From Candidatus Zixiibacteriota bacterium (GTDB taxonomy: Bacteria > SM23-81 > DAOVCL01), in assembly GCA_030670005.1 (NCBI GenBank), contig DAOVCL010000032.1, forward strand, positions 1 to 13,336: a DNA stretch of 13,336 bases. The letters run 5' to 3'. Below are positions 5,990-12,536 of this stretch, in pieces (position 1 is the stretch's first letter; the number at the start of each line of letters is the position of its first letter). The notes below the pieces were generated by a model, which did not search any database, was not told the DNA's origin, and saw only the letters and a list, made by a program, of their open reading frames with translations. The position numbers and the translations under genes were made by a program.

Positions 5990-6140
5990 GCTGACCGGCA
6001 CGGGAAAGATAAAGAGAAAAAAGGCATGTTTTTCTCATATCCTAACCAAGAAATCCCCCAAAAGGAAGAGAAACCTGAAGAGATGGGGGATGATAAACCG
6101 TGTAGACCAGAAGAGGATAAAGAGGCTGATTAGCTCATAA
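5946..6140 (+). CDS. rpmI: 50S ribosomal protein L35 (bL35)
   Basis: The 64-aa, very basic protein starts PKLKSKRGAKKRFELTGTGK and contains the HILTKKSPKRKRNLKR block typical of L35, a late-assembling 50S protein. The start is GTG at 5946 with an AGGGGGA Shine-Dalgarno 5 nt upstream (5934-5940), lying inside the infC coding region. The 44-nt overlap with infC in another frame suggests translational coupling. The stop TAA (6138-6140) is part of the TAAGGAGG ribosome binding site of rplT. Confidence 0.96.
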   Translation: MPKLKSKRGAKKRFELTGTGKIKRKKACFSHILTKKSPKRKRNLKRWGMINRVDQKRIKRLISS

Positions 6141-6149
6141 GGAGGAGTT

Positions 6150-6521
6150 ATGCCCAGAGCTACCTATAAGGTCCCTTCCCGTCGCCGCCGCAAGAAGGTC
6201 CTCAAGGCTACCAGAGGCTATCGCGGGGGCAGAAGCAAGCTCTATCGCACAGCAGTTGAAGCCCTACATAGGGCCCTGGCTTACGCCTATCGGGATCGCA
6301 AAAGAAGGAAAAGGGACTTTCGTAGACTATGGATAATGAGGATAAATGCGGCAGCCAGGTTGAGTGGTCTCTCCTACAGCCGGTTGCTGATGGGCTTGAG
6401 GAGATCCGGGGTGAAGATAAACAGGAAGCTTCTGGCTGAACTGGCGGTAAACGATCCCCCTGCCTTTAGCAAGCTGGCTGAGCTTGCCAAAGAGGCCCTC
6501 GAGGTTGAAAGCAGAGCTTGA
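6150..6521 (+). CDS. rplT: 50S ribosomal protein L20 (bL20)
   Basis: The 123-aa basic protein begins PRATYKVPSRRRRKKVLKAT, followed by GYRGGRSKLYRTAVEALHRALAYAYRDRKRRKRDFRRLWI and a globular C-terminal part (about 60-118). It is an essential early 23S rRNA-binding assembly protein, with its long N-terminal extension in the subunit interior. In E. coli, L20 represses the rpmI-rplT mRNA through a site mimicking its rRNA target; I cannot see an obvious equivalent here. ATG 6150 is preceded by AAGGAGG. The 3' end overlaps the pheS start. Confidence 0.98.
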   Translation: MPRATYKVPSRRRRKKVLKATRGYRGGRSKLYRTAVEALHRALAYAYRDRKRRKRDFRRLWIMRINAAARLSGLSYSRLLMGLRRSGVKINRKLLAELAVNDPPAFSKLAELAKEALEVESRA

Positions 6522-7512
6522 GAGGATAATCAAGGAGGCCCTGAAAAGGATAGAGAGGGCGCAAACTCTCCAGGAGATTGAGAGGATCAGACTCGATCTC
6601 CTGGGCAGGAAGGGGAGATTAACCCAGCTTTTACGGGGGTTAAAGGATTTACCTGTGGCCATCAGGCCAGAGGTAGGAAGTGCCGCCAATCGGGCCAAGG
6701 CTCAGATAGAGGCGGCCCTTAAGGGGAGGACGGAATCTCTTCCTCCTCCTCAGGAGAGGAAGGAAGATTTGGATATTACCCTTCCGGGAAGAAAACCCTG
6801 GGAGGGGAGCCTCCACCCTTTGACCCTGACCCTGCAGAGGATAATTGAGATCTTTTATGGGATGGGGTTTGAGCTAGCCGAGGGGCCTGAGGTGGAGACC
6901 GATTATTACAACTTCGAGGCCCTCAATATGCCCCCTGATCATCCGGCCAGGGATATGCAGGACACCTATTACCTGGGCAAAGATCTCCTTTTACGCACCC
7001 AGACCTCCCCGGTGCAGATCAGGGTGATGGAGAGGTCCAAACCGCCGGTGAGGATAATCGCTCCCGGAAGGGTCTATCGCCACGAGGCCATCAACGCCCG
7101 CAGTTTCACCGTCTTCTATCAATTTGAAGGGCTATATGTAGATCAAGGGGTGACCTTCGGTCAACTGAAGGGGGTCTTGACTGGCTTTATAGAGGAGTTC
7201 TTCGGGAAGGGGATTCCCCTCCGTTTCCGCCCCAGCTTCTTCCCCTTTACCGAGCCCAGTGCAGAGGTGGACATCAGATGTGTCATCTGCGGGGGAAAGG
7301 GCTGTTCCGTCTGTAAACAGAGGGGGTGGTTGGAGATCTTGGGGGCGGGGATGGTGGATCCGGCTGTTTTTCAGGCGGTGGGTTATGACCCGGAAAAGTT
7401 CAGCGGTTATGCCTTTGGTTTGGGTATAGACCGCATAGCCATGCTCAAGTGGGGCATAGACGACATCAGGCTCTTCTATGAGAATGACATCAGGTTTCTA
7501 AGTCAGTTTTGA
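6505..7512 (+). CDS. pheS: Phenylalanine--tRNA ligase alpha subunit
   Basis: PheS is the catalytic subunit of the (alpha-beta)2 phenylalanyl-tRNA synthetase. From TTG 6505 it is 335 aa: an N-terminal coiled coil (about 1-85) followed by the class II core with LHPLTLTLQRI, GPEVETDYYNFEALNMP, motif 2 PGRVYRHEA, YQFEGLYVD, FRPSFFPFTEPSAEVD and motif 3 GLGIDRIAML. TTG 6505 has AAAGAGG 9 nt upstream and matches the usual N-terminus; TTG 6484 would add seven residues without a clear site. It overlaps rplT by 17 nt. Cys259, 262, 267 and 270 form CxxCxxxxCxxC before GWLEI, a zinc-knuckle insertion found in some PheS lineages but not in E. coli. The ARSFTVFYQ segment also differs from the common THSPMFHQ type. 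Confidence 0.96.
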   Translation: MKAELERIIKEALKRIERAQTLQEIERIRLDLLGRKGRLTQLLRGLKDLPVAIRPEVGSAANRAKAQIEAALKGRTESLPPPQERKEDLDITLPGRKPWEGSLHPLTLTLQRIIEIFYGMGFELAEGPEVETDYYNFEALNMPPDHPARDMQDTYYLGKDLLLRTQTSPVQIRVMERSKPPVRIIAPGRVYRHEAINARSFTVFYQFEGLYVDQGVTFGQLKGVLTGFIEEFFGKGIPLRFRPSFFPFTEPSAEVDIRCVICGGKGCSVCKQRGWLEILGAGMVDPAVFQAVGYDPEKFSGYAFGLGIDRIAMLKWGIDDIRLFYENDIRFLSQF

Positions 7513-7547
7513 ACCTAAAATATGCATTAACCACTGAATCTCTGGAA

Positions 7548-7618
7548 CACGAATGGCACGAATAAACGAATCTACACGAATAGATAATTTACCACGGAAA
7601 TTCACGGAATTACACGAA
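7548..7618. repeat. Degenerate CACGAAT/CACGGAAT short tandem units
   Basis: CACGAAT at 7548, 7557 and 7575, a decayed AACGAAT near 7565, then CACGGA at 7594 and 7603 and CACGAA at 7613. The units recur every 9-10 bp with small variations, forming a short imperfect array that merges into the dispersed element. Confidence 0.7.
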
Positions 7619-7678
7619 AAAAAAGCTGAGAATTAAAAAATGAAGTTTGTGCTGGTTATTCCTAGTTCCCGATCCCTG
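7592..7678 (+). repeat. Dispersed intergenic element, copy 1
   Basis: It starts CCACGGAAATTCACGGAAT, has an A-rich middle with GAGAATTAA and AATGAAG, and ends TGCTGGTTATTCCT followed by GATCCCTG. The reverse complement of 10849-10940 has the same three blocks in the same order (CCACGGAACTTCACGGG; GAGAATTAA and AATGAA; TGCTGGCTATTCCTGATCCCTG). The two are therefore homologous copies in opposite orientation. Confidence 0.75.
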
Positions 7679-7848
7679 TACATTCAAACCTTTGCCTTCT
7701 CTGCGCCTACTTTGCGAGCTTTGCGGTTAAAAAAGTTTGTCCAAAAAACAAGATCTTGCAAGTTTGTAGTACAGAGAAACTCAGTTTAATAAACGAGTGC
7801 TCTTATGTTTTATCTTCTTAGTAACTTAGAGACTTCGTGGCTTAAAAG

Positions 7849-10188
7849 ATGGAGATAAGCTACAACTGGCTGAAGGAGTTCGTAGAATTTGATCTATCCC
7901 CGGATGAGCTGGCCGAGAAGCTTACCCTTACCGGCACGGAGATAGAGAGGGTGGAACACCTTACCCCTCCCTTTGAGGGGGTGATCACCGCCAAGATAAC
8001 ATCCCTGAAGAAAAAGGGGAAGTTGGCCATCTGCCAGGTGAATACCGGTGGGGATGAGGTTATGGTGGTCTGCGGTGCCCCCAATGTGGGGGGTGGACTG
8101 CTGGTTCCCTTGGCCCTCCCAGGTGCACTGCTCCCGGGAGAAAGGGAGATCGGGGTAAGGGCATTTGGGGAGCTTAAATCCCAGGGGATGATCTGCTCGG
8201 AGAAGGAGCTGGGGCTCTCCGACTACGGGGAGGGGATAATGATCCTGGAGGGGGAATATCCTCTGGGCATCCCCTTGGAGGAGGCCCTCCGGCTGGAGGA
8301 CTACATCTTGGAGGCTGACCTCACCCCTAACCGCCCAGACTGTATGTCGATTCTGGGGATAGCCAGGGAGGTGGCAACCATTCTGGGCCTATCCTTCCAC
8401 CTCCCTCAGCCACCGTCCCCTCAAGCAAATGGGAAGAAGCCAAGGGTGGAGGTTAAGGACGGGGAAGGTTGCCCCAGATATACCGCCCGCATCATCGGGG
8501 GGGTGACCATTTCCCCCTCTCCCTTCTGGCTACGCAGGAGGCTGGAGTCTGCCGGGATAAGGGCGATAAACAATGTGGTAGATGTAACTAACTATGTGAT
8601 GTTGGAGAGGGGTCAGCCCCTTCATGCCTTTGACTTGGACCGGCTAAGGGATGGGAAGATAATAGTAAGGAGACCCCATTCCGGGGAGAGCCTTCTCACC
8701 CTGGATAACCAGGAGAGGCAGTTGGAGAAGGGGACCCTTCTCATCTGCGACGGCCAGGGCCCGGTGGCCATAGCCGGGATAATGGGGGGAATGGAAACGG
8801 AGGTGGGGGAGGAGACGAGGAATATCCTCCTGGAAGGTGCCTATTTTGATCCCTGCACAATTAGAAGGGGATCCAAGAGGCTGGGCCTGGTCTCCGAGTC
8901 CTCTCAGAGGTTTGAAAGGGGAGTGGATCCATTTGGACTCATCCCGGCGCAGGAGAGGGCAGCCCAACTCCTCCTCCAGGTAGCCCAGGCCAGCTCGATG
9001 GGGGGAACGGTCGATATCTCCTCAAAGCAGTTCTCTCCTCCCTCGGTTAGGTTAAGGGAGGAGAGGGTCAATCAGATCTTGGGGTTGAATCTAAGAGGGG
9101 AGAAGATAGTAGATCTCCTCGCCCCCTTGGGATTCGAGCATAAAGGCCAAGGTATCTTCTCTGTTCCCGGATACAGACCAGATATAACCAGGGAGATCGA
9201 CCTGGTTGAGGAGGTGGCCAGAGTCTATGGCTACGACAGAATTCCCCCCGATAAGCGGGCTGGGGGCCTGGTCCCAGCGCGGGTGGGCCCCAGGGAAAGT
9301 AGGCTCAGGAGGATAAGGGAGATCCTCTGCGGGTTGAGCCTGAGAGAGGCGGTTACCAACTCCCTGATAGACCCCCATTGGGCCGAGATTATCGGATACA
9401 AGGGGGAATTGGTCAGGCCCCTCAACCCTTTGAGCCGGGAGCTCTCTTGTTTACGACCGACCATCCTGCCATCCCTTCTTTGGGTGACTAACCTCAACCT
9501 GAGGAGGGGAGCAAAGGGGGTGAGAATCTATGAGCTGGGAAAGGTCTTCTCCCCGCAGGAAGGGACGAGATTAAGTGGCCTTATCCTGGGAGACCAATCC
9601 CCTCTCTACTGGGGAGAAAGGGGCAAAAACTCAGATTTCTTTTCCCTGAAGGGAATAGTGGAGACCCTCCTCCAATCCCTTAGGGTGGATGGAGTTAGCT
9701 TTGTCCCGGGGAATGAATCTCCCTATGAGGAGGGGAGGATGGCCTTTCTTCTCATTGGGGAGGAGAGGATAGGAACCCTGGGCAAATTGTCCTCTCAGGT
9801 AGGCCATAAATTCGATATAGAGGGAGATGTCCTCTGCTTTGACCTAAATATAGACTCCGTTCTGGAGCTTATCCCTCTGAAGCAAAAGTTCAATTCTCCC
9901 CCCAGGTTCCCTGCAGTGAAGAGGGATCTGGCGATTCTGGTTGCCCAAAGGGTGCCGGCAGGCAGGATCAGTAAGGCCATATTTGAATTGGGCTCACCCT
10001 TAGTTAATGAACTCCACCTCTTCGACCTTTACCAGGGGGAACAGGTACCCCCAGGAGAGAAGAGCCTGGCCTTTTCCCTTAGCTTTAGTTCACCTCACTC
10101 TACACTTACCGACCAGGAGGTGGAGGAGGTTCAGGGGAGGATACTGCAGGGACTGAAGAGGAGGTTTGGGGCCAGGATAAGGGGTTAA
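7849..10188 (+). CDS. pheT: Phenylalanine--tRNA ligase beta subunit
   Basis: PheT, 779 aa, is the tRNA-binding and editing subunit partnering PheS. It starts MEISYNWLKEFVEF, the standard N-terminus. Domains in order: OB-fold tRNA-binding domain (about 40-150), B3/B4 editing domain (about 210-375, with INNVVDVTNYVMLERGQPLHAFD), B5 domain (about 400-475, with PGYRPDITREIDLVEEVARVYGYD), a catalytic-like core domain and the C-terminal ferredoxin-fold anticodon-binding domain (about 685-778, starting FPAVKRDLAILV). It is full length and intact. ATG 7849 is clear by homology, yet no Shine-Dalgarno sequence precedes it; the 5' flank is repeat-derived sequence. Expression may depend on read-through from pheS. 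The next ORF starts 5 nt after its stop. Confidence 0.97.
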   Translation: MEISYNWLKEFVEFDLSPDELAEKLTLTGTEIERVEHLTPPFEGVITAKITSLKKKGKLAICQVNTGGDEVMVVCGAPNVGGGLLVPLALPGALLPGEREIGVRAFGELKSQGMICSEKELGLSDYGEGIMILEGEYPLGIPLEEALRLEDYILEADLTPNRPDCMSILGIAREVATILGLSFHLPQPPSPQANGKKPRVEVKDGEGCPRYTARIIGGVTISPSPFWLRRRLESAGIRAINNVVDVTNYVMLERGQPLHAFDLDRLRDGKIIVRRPHSGESLLTLDNQERQLEKGTLLICDGQGPVAIAGIMGGMETEVGEETRNILLEGAYFDPCTIRRGSKRLGLVSESSQRFERGVDPFGLIPAQERAAQLLLQVAQASSMGGTVDISSKQFSPPSVRLREERVNQILGLNLRGEKIVDLLAPLGFEHKGQGIFSVPGYRPDITREIDLVEEVARVYGYDRIPPDKRAGGLVPARVGPRESRLRRIREILCGLSLREAVTNSLIDPHWAEIIGYKGELVRPLNPLSRELSCLRPTILPSLLWVTNLNLRRGAKGVRIYELGKVFSPQEGTRLSGLILGDQSPLYWGERGKNSDFFSLKGIVETLLQSLRVDGVSFVPGNESPYEEGRMAFLLIGEERIGTLGKLSSQVGHKFDIEGDVLCFDLNIDSVLELIPLKQKFNSPPRFPAVKRDLAILVAQRVPAGRISKAIFELGSPLVNELHLFDLYQGEQVPPGEKSLAFSLSFSSPHSTLTDQEVEEVQGRILQGLKRRFGARIRG

Positions 10189-10193
10189 GGCAT

Positions 10194-10391
10194 ATGAAGT
10201 CATTGGATAGATTGGAGGTAGTAGTGGAGAGGCTTCTCCTGGAGATGCGAAGTTTAAGGGAGGAGAATGGGAAGCTGAAGCAGGAGATGCAAAAAATGAA
10301 AGGGGTGGACCCACTGCGAAATAGGGAAGCCCTTACCAGACTTAAGGGTGTAATTAAAAAGTTAGAATCATTTTCCATCACGAAATCATAA
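10194..10391 (+). CDS. Small coiled-coil protein, possibly ZapB-like
   Basis: This 65-aa, highly charged protein is predicted to form an almost continuous alpha helix: residues 4-38 show a leucine/valine heptad pattern (LDRLEVVVERLLLEMRSL, then REENGKLKQEMQKM), a break at GVDPL, then a second helix (about 46-60). It lies 5 nt after pheT and 4 nt before zapA. Short coiled-coil proteins next to zapA are commonly annotated as ZapB-like division factors, so a role in stabilising the FtsZ ring with ZapA is plausible by context only. ATG 10194 has just a weak AAGG upstream, suggesting translational coupling to pheT. No transmembrane segment or enzyme motif is visible. Confidence 0.72.
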   Translation: MKSLDRLEVVVERLLLEMRSLREENGKLKQEMQKMKGVDPLRNREALTRLKGVIKKLESFSITKS

Positions 10392-10395
10392 AAGT

Positions 10396-10683
10396 ATGGC
10401 GGATACCATCAGAGTGGAGATTTTTGGCACGGAATATCCCATCAAGGGAGATGTGGATTCCGATTATATAGAGAAGGTAGCCAGGCATGTGGATAAGAAG
10501 ATGAGGGAGGTGGCCGAGGAGCACTCCTTGGTCTCCCCCTCTAAGGTAGCCATCCTGGCGGCTATGTACATAACCGATGAGCTCTTTAAGGAGAGGGATG
10601 AGGGGAGGAAGCTTACCGCCCAGATAGAATCGAGGGTGGAGAAGCTAAACCGCAGACTGGAGGAGGGTTTAAGGGGGAAATAG
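10396..10683 (+). CDS. zapA: Cell division protein ZapA
   Basis: The 95-aa protein matches ZapA: an N-terminal beta strand IRVEIFGTEYPIKGD (about 5-19), Y25IEKVARHVDKKM, a helix with SPSKVAILAAMYITDELF (about 47-64), and a C-terminal coiled coil (about 65-93) that drives dimer and tetramer formation. ZapA crosslinks FtsZ filaments at mid-cell. ATG 10396 follows the stop of the coiled-coil ORF by 4 nt and has no clear Shine-Dalgarno of its own, so it is probably translationally coupled. It is followed by a structured element with a T8 tract. In many proteobacteria zapA is followed by the 6S RNA gene. Confidence 0.92.
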   Translation: MADTIRVEIFGTEYPIKGDVDSDYIEKVARHVDKKMREVAEEHSLVSPSKVAILAAMYITDELFKERDEGRKLTAQIESRVEKLNRRLEEGLRGK

Positions 10684-10707
10684 ACCCTTTTTCCCTCCTA
10701 TATTATC

Positions 10708-10776
10708 CCCGCTGTTTTCGTGATGGTTTCCCGGTGCCATCTGGCCCGGGAGGTTACGGATCAGTGGGTTTTTTTT
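10708..10776 (+). terminator. Structured terminator (or small RNA end) after zapA
   Basis: CCCGCTG (10708-10714) pairs with CAGTGGG (10762-10768, one G-U) and is followed at once by eight T (10769-10776). Enclosed is a second hairpin: TCCCGG (10729-10734), bulged T, GCC, loop ATCT, GGC, CCGGGA (to 10751). A T8 tract directly after the outer stem indicates intrinsic termination of the pheT-zapA transcript. The two-stem architecture with conserved-looking unpaired flanks is more elaborate than a simple terminator and could be the 3' part of a small RNA. It does not match 6S RNA by length or sequence as far as I can see. Confidence 0.6.
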
Positions 10777-10787
10777 GTAATAACCAC

Positions 10788-10940
10788 CACGGATAATCAC
10801 GGACCAGCACAGAAGAAGATATGAAATGGGGTAACAGTTAACAGAGGTCAGGGATCAGGAATAGCCAGCATAAGTTTCATTCTTAATTCTTAATTCTCAA
10901 TTCTTAATTTTTAATTGCATTTTCCCGTGAAGTTCCGTGG
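10788..10940. repeat. Inverted CCACGGA-type ends flanking the zapA-rny gap
   Basis: The left CACGGATAATCACGGA (10788-10803) and the right TCCCGTGAAGTTCCGTGG (10923-10940) are imperfect inverted copies of the same CACGGA-repeat motif seen at 7592-7610. Between them lie low-complexity sequence, about five TTAATTC-type units (10878-10917) and the body of dispersed element copy 2. Confidence 0.55.
10849..10940 (-). repeat. Dispersed intergenic element, copy 2
   Basis: On the minus strand, 10940 down to 10849 carries the same ordered blocks as copy 1 (7592-7678): the CCACGGAACTTCACGGG head, a middle expanded by TTAAGAAT-type units, and the TGCTGGCTATTCCTGATCCCTG tail. The middle differs mainly by short-unit number. 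It occupies the spacer upstream of rny, ending about 27 nt before the rny Shine-Dalgarno. Confidence 0.75.
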
Positions 10941-10979
10941 TTAATCGTTACTTTTTTTAAACTATGAAGGAGGCCATAA

Positions 10980-12536
10980 ATGGGTGTTGAACTGGCAATA
11001 GCGGTGGTGATAGCAGCGGTTTTTCTGGCCTTGGGTTGGTTTCTGAGGAGAAGCATCGGGGAGGGAAAGGTGAGGAGGGCAGAAGAGCTTGCCGCCAAGA
11101 TCATCTCCGATGCCCAGAAGGAGGCCGAGATAAAGAAGAAGGAGGCCCTGCTTGAGGCCAGGGATGAATGGTATCGGGCAAAGTCAAAGTTTGAGAGGGA
11201 GACAAGGGCCAAAAGGGCAGAGCTGGGGAGGTCAGAGAAGATACTCTCCGATAGGGAATCAAACCTTGATCGCAAGGTGGATATCCTCTCCCGCAAGGAG
11301 AGGGATATTCAAGGCAGGGAGAGGGCCATCTCTGCCAAGGAGAGGGGTATAGCGACCAGGGAGGGGGAGCTCTCCCGGCTGATCGAGGAGGAGAACAAGA
11401 GGTTGGAGAGGATGGCCGGTATGAGCTCTGAGGAGGCAAAGAGACACCTCATCCAGAACTTGGAATCCCAGGCCAGGCATGAGGCTGCTCAGTTCATCAA
11501 GCAGATCAAGGGGGAGGCCCGGGAGAAGGCGGATAGGGAGGCGCGGGAGATAATAGTCTCTGCCATTCAGAGATGTGCCGCAGGCCATACGGTGGAGAGC
11601 ACGGTCTCGGTTGTCTCCCTTCCCAACGACGAGATGAAGGGAAGGATAATTGGCCGGGAGGGAAGAAATATCCGCTCCTTCGAGACGGCCACTGGAGTTG
11701 ATGTGATAGTAGATGACACCCCTGAGGCTGTCATCCTCTCCGGTTATGACCCGGTGAGGAGAGAGGTAGCCAAGATTGCCTTAGAGAAGCTCATCCTCGA
11801 TGGTAGGATCCATCCAGGAAGAATTGAGGAGATAGTAGCTAAGGCAAGCAAGGAGATAGAGGAGATAATCAAGCTGGCCGGGGAGGAGGCCTGCCTGGAG
11901 TCCGGGGTGGCCGGCATCCACCCAAAGTTGGTCAGATACCTGGGGAAGCTCAAATACAGAACGAGCTACGGGCAAAATGTGCTTCAGCACTCCAAGGAGG
12001 TCTCCCTGCTGGCCGGACTTATGGCCGCCGAGCTTGACCTCGATCCGGCAATGGCCAAGAGGGCAGGCCTCCTGCATGACATAGGGAAATCCATAGATCG
12101 GGAGATGGAGGGGCCTCATACCCAGATCGGCTTTGAGCTGGCCAAGAAGTTCAACGAGCCACCCGAGATATTGAATGCCATTCTGGGACACCATGAGGAT
12201 GTGGAGCCAACATCCCTGATCACCGTCTTGGTGGAGGCCGCGGACGCCATCTCTGGGGCCCGCCCCGGAGCCCGCAGGGAGACCTTGGAAGGATATATCA
12301 AGAGGCTGGAGAAGCTGGAGGATATTGCCGACTCCTTCTCCGGTGTTTCCAAGGCCTATGCCATCCAGGCGGGGAGGGAGATAAGGGTGATAGTGGAACC
12401 GCAAAGAATAGACGATGAGAGGGCCGGAGAGTTGGTCGATGATATTGCCGAGAAGATACAATCGGAGATGGAATACCCAGGACAGATCAAGGTTATCGTG
12501 ATCAGGGAGACCAGGGCGGTCGGTTATGCCAAATAA
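10980..12536 (+). CDS. rny: Ribonuclease Y
   Basis: RNase Y, 518 aa, is a membrane-anchored endoribonuclease initiating mRNA decay. Domains: one N-terminal transmembrane helix (about 3-23, ELAIAVVIAAVFLALGWFL); a long coiled coil (about 30-180) rich in Arg/Glu/Lys; a KH RNA-binding domain with GRIIGREGRNIRSFE from Gly221; and an HD hydrolase domain with LLHDIGK (His366-Asp367), GHHEDVEP and DAISGARPGARRE. Length and all catalytic motifs are normal. ATG 10980 has AAGGAGG 6 nt upstream (10967-10973). The preceding spacer is full of repeat sequence, and I see no strong promoter in it. The 3' end overlaps the next gene by 11 nt, implying one transcript. The rny-ymdB pair is widely conserved, also in Firmicutes. 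Confidence 0.97.
   Translation: MGVELAIAVVIAAVFLALGWFLRRSIGEGKVRRAEELAAKIISDAQKEAEIKKKEALLEARDEWYRAKSKFERETRAKRAELGRSEKILSDRESNLDRKVDILSRKERDIQGRERAISAKERGIATREGELSRLIEEENKRLERMAGMSSEEAKRHLIQNLESQARHEAAQFIKQIKGEAREKADREAREIIVSAIQRCAAGHTVESTVSVVSLPNDEMKGRIIGREGRNIRSFETATGVDVIVDDTPEAVILSGYDPVRREVAKIALEKLILDGRIHPGRIEEIVAKASKEIEEIIKLAGEEACLESGVAGIHPKLVRYLGKLKYRTSYGQNVLQHSKEVSLLAGLMAAELDLDPAMAKRAGLLHDIGKSIDREMEGPHTQIGFELAKKFNEPPEILNAILGHHEDVEPTSLITVLVEAADAISGARPGARRETLEGYIKRLEKLEDIADSFSGVSKAYAIQAGREIRVIVEPQRIDDERAGELVDDIAEKIQSEMEYPGQIKVIVIRETRAVGYAK

Larger units (their letters stand above)
7513..7848. other. 336-bp repeat-filled gap between pheS and pheT
   Basis: This gap has no gene. It contains, in order, CACGAAT-type units of about 9-10 bp period (7548, 7557, 7575), the dispersed element at 7592-7678, a module reading like TTTGCGAGCTTTGCGGTTAAA (7711-7731), and AT-rich sequence ending GACTTCGTGGCTTAAAAG directly before the pheT ATG. 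I see no terminator and no convincing promoter. pheS and pheT are usually adjacent, so this is probably inserted or expanded repeat DNA. Confidence 0.75.

Noticed and set aside
6484..6504. TTG 6484 as pheS start codon
   Set aside because: It has no Shine-Dalgarno and would add seven non-conserved residues; TTG 6505 has AAAGAGG at 9 nt.
10684..10780. 6S RNA gene after zapA
   Set aside because: The position is suggestive, but the structured part is only about 70 nt and I cannot see the long bubble flanked by stems that defines 6S RNA.
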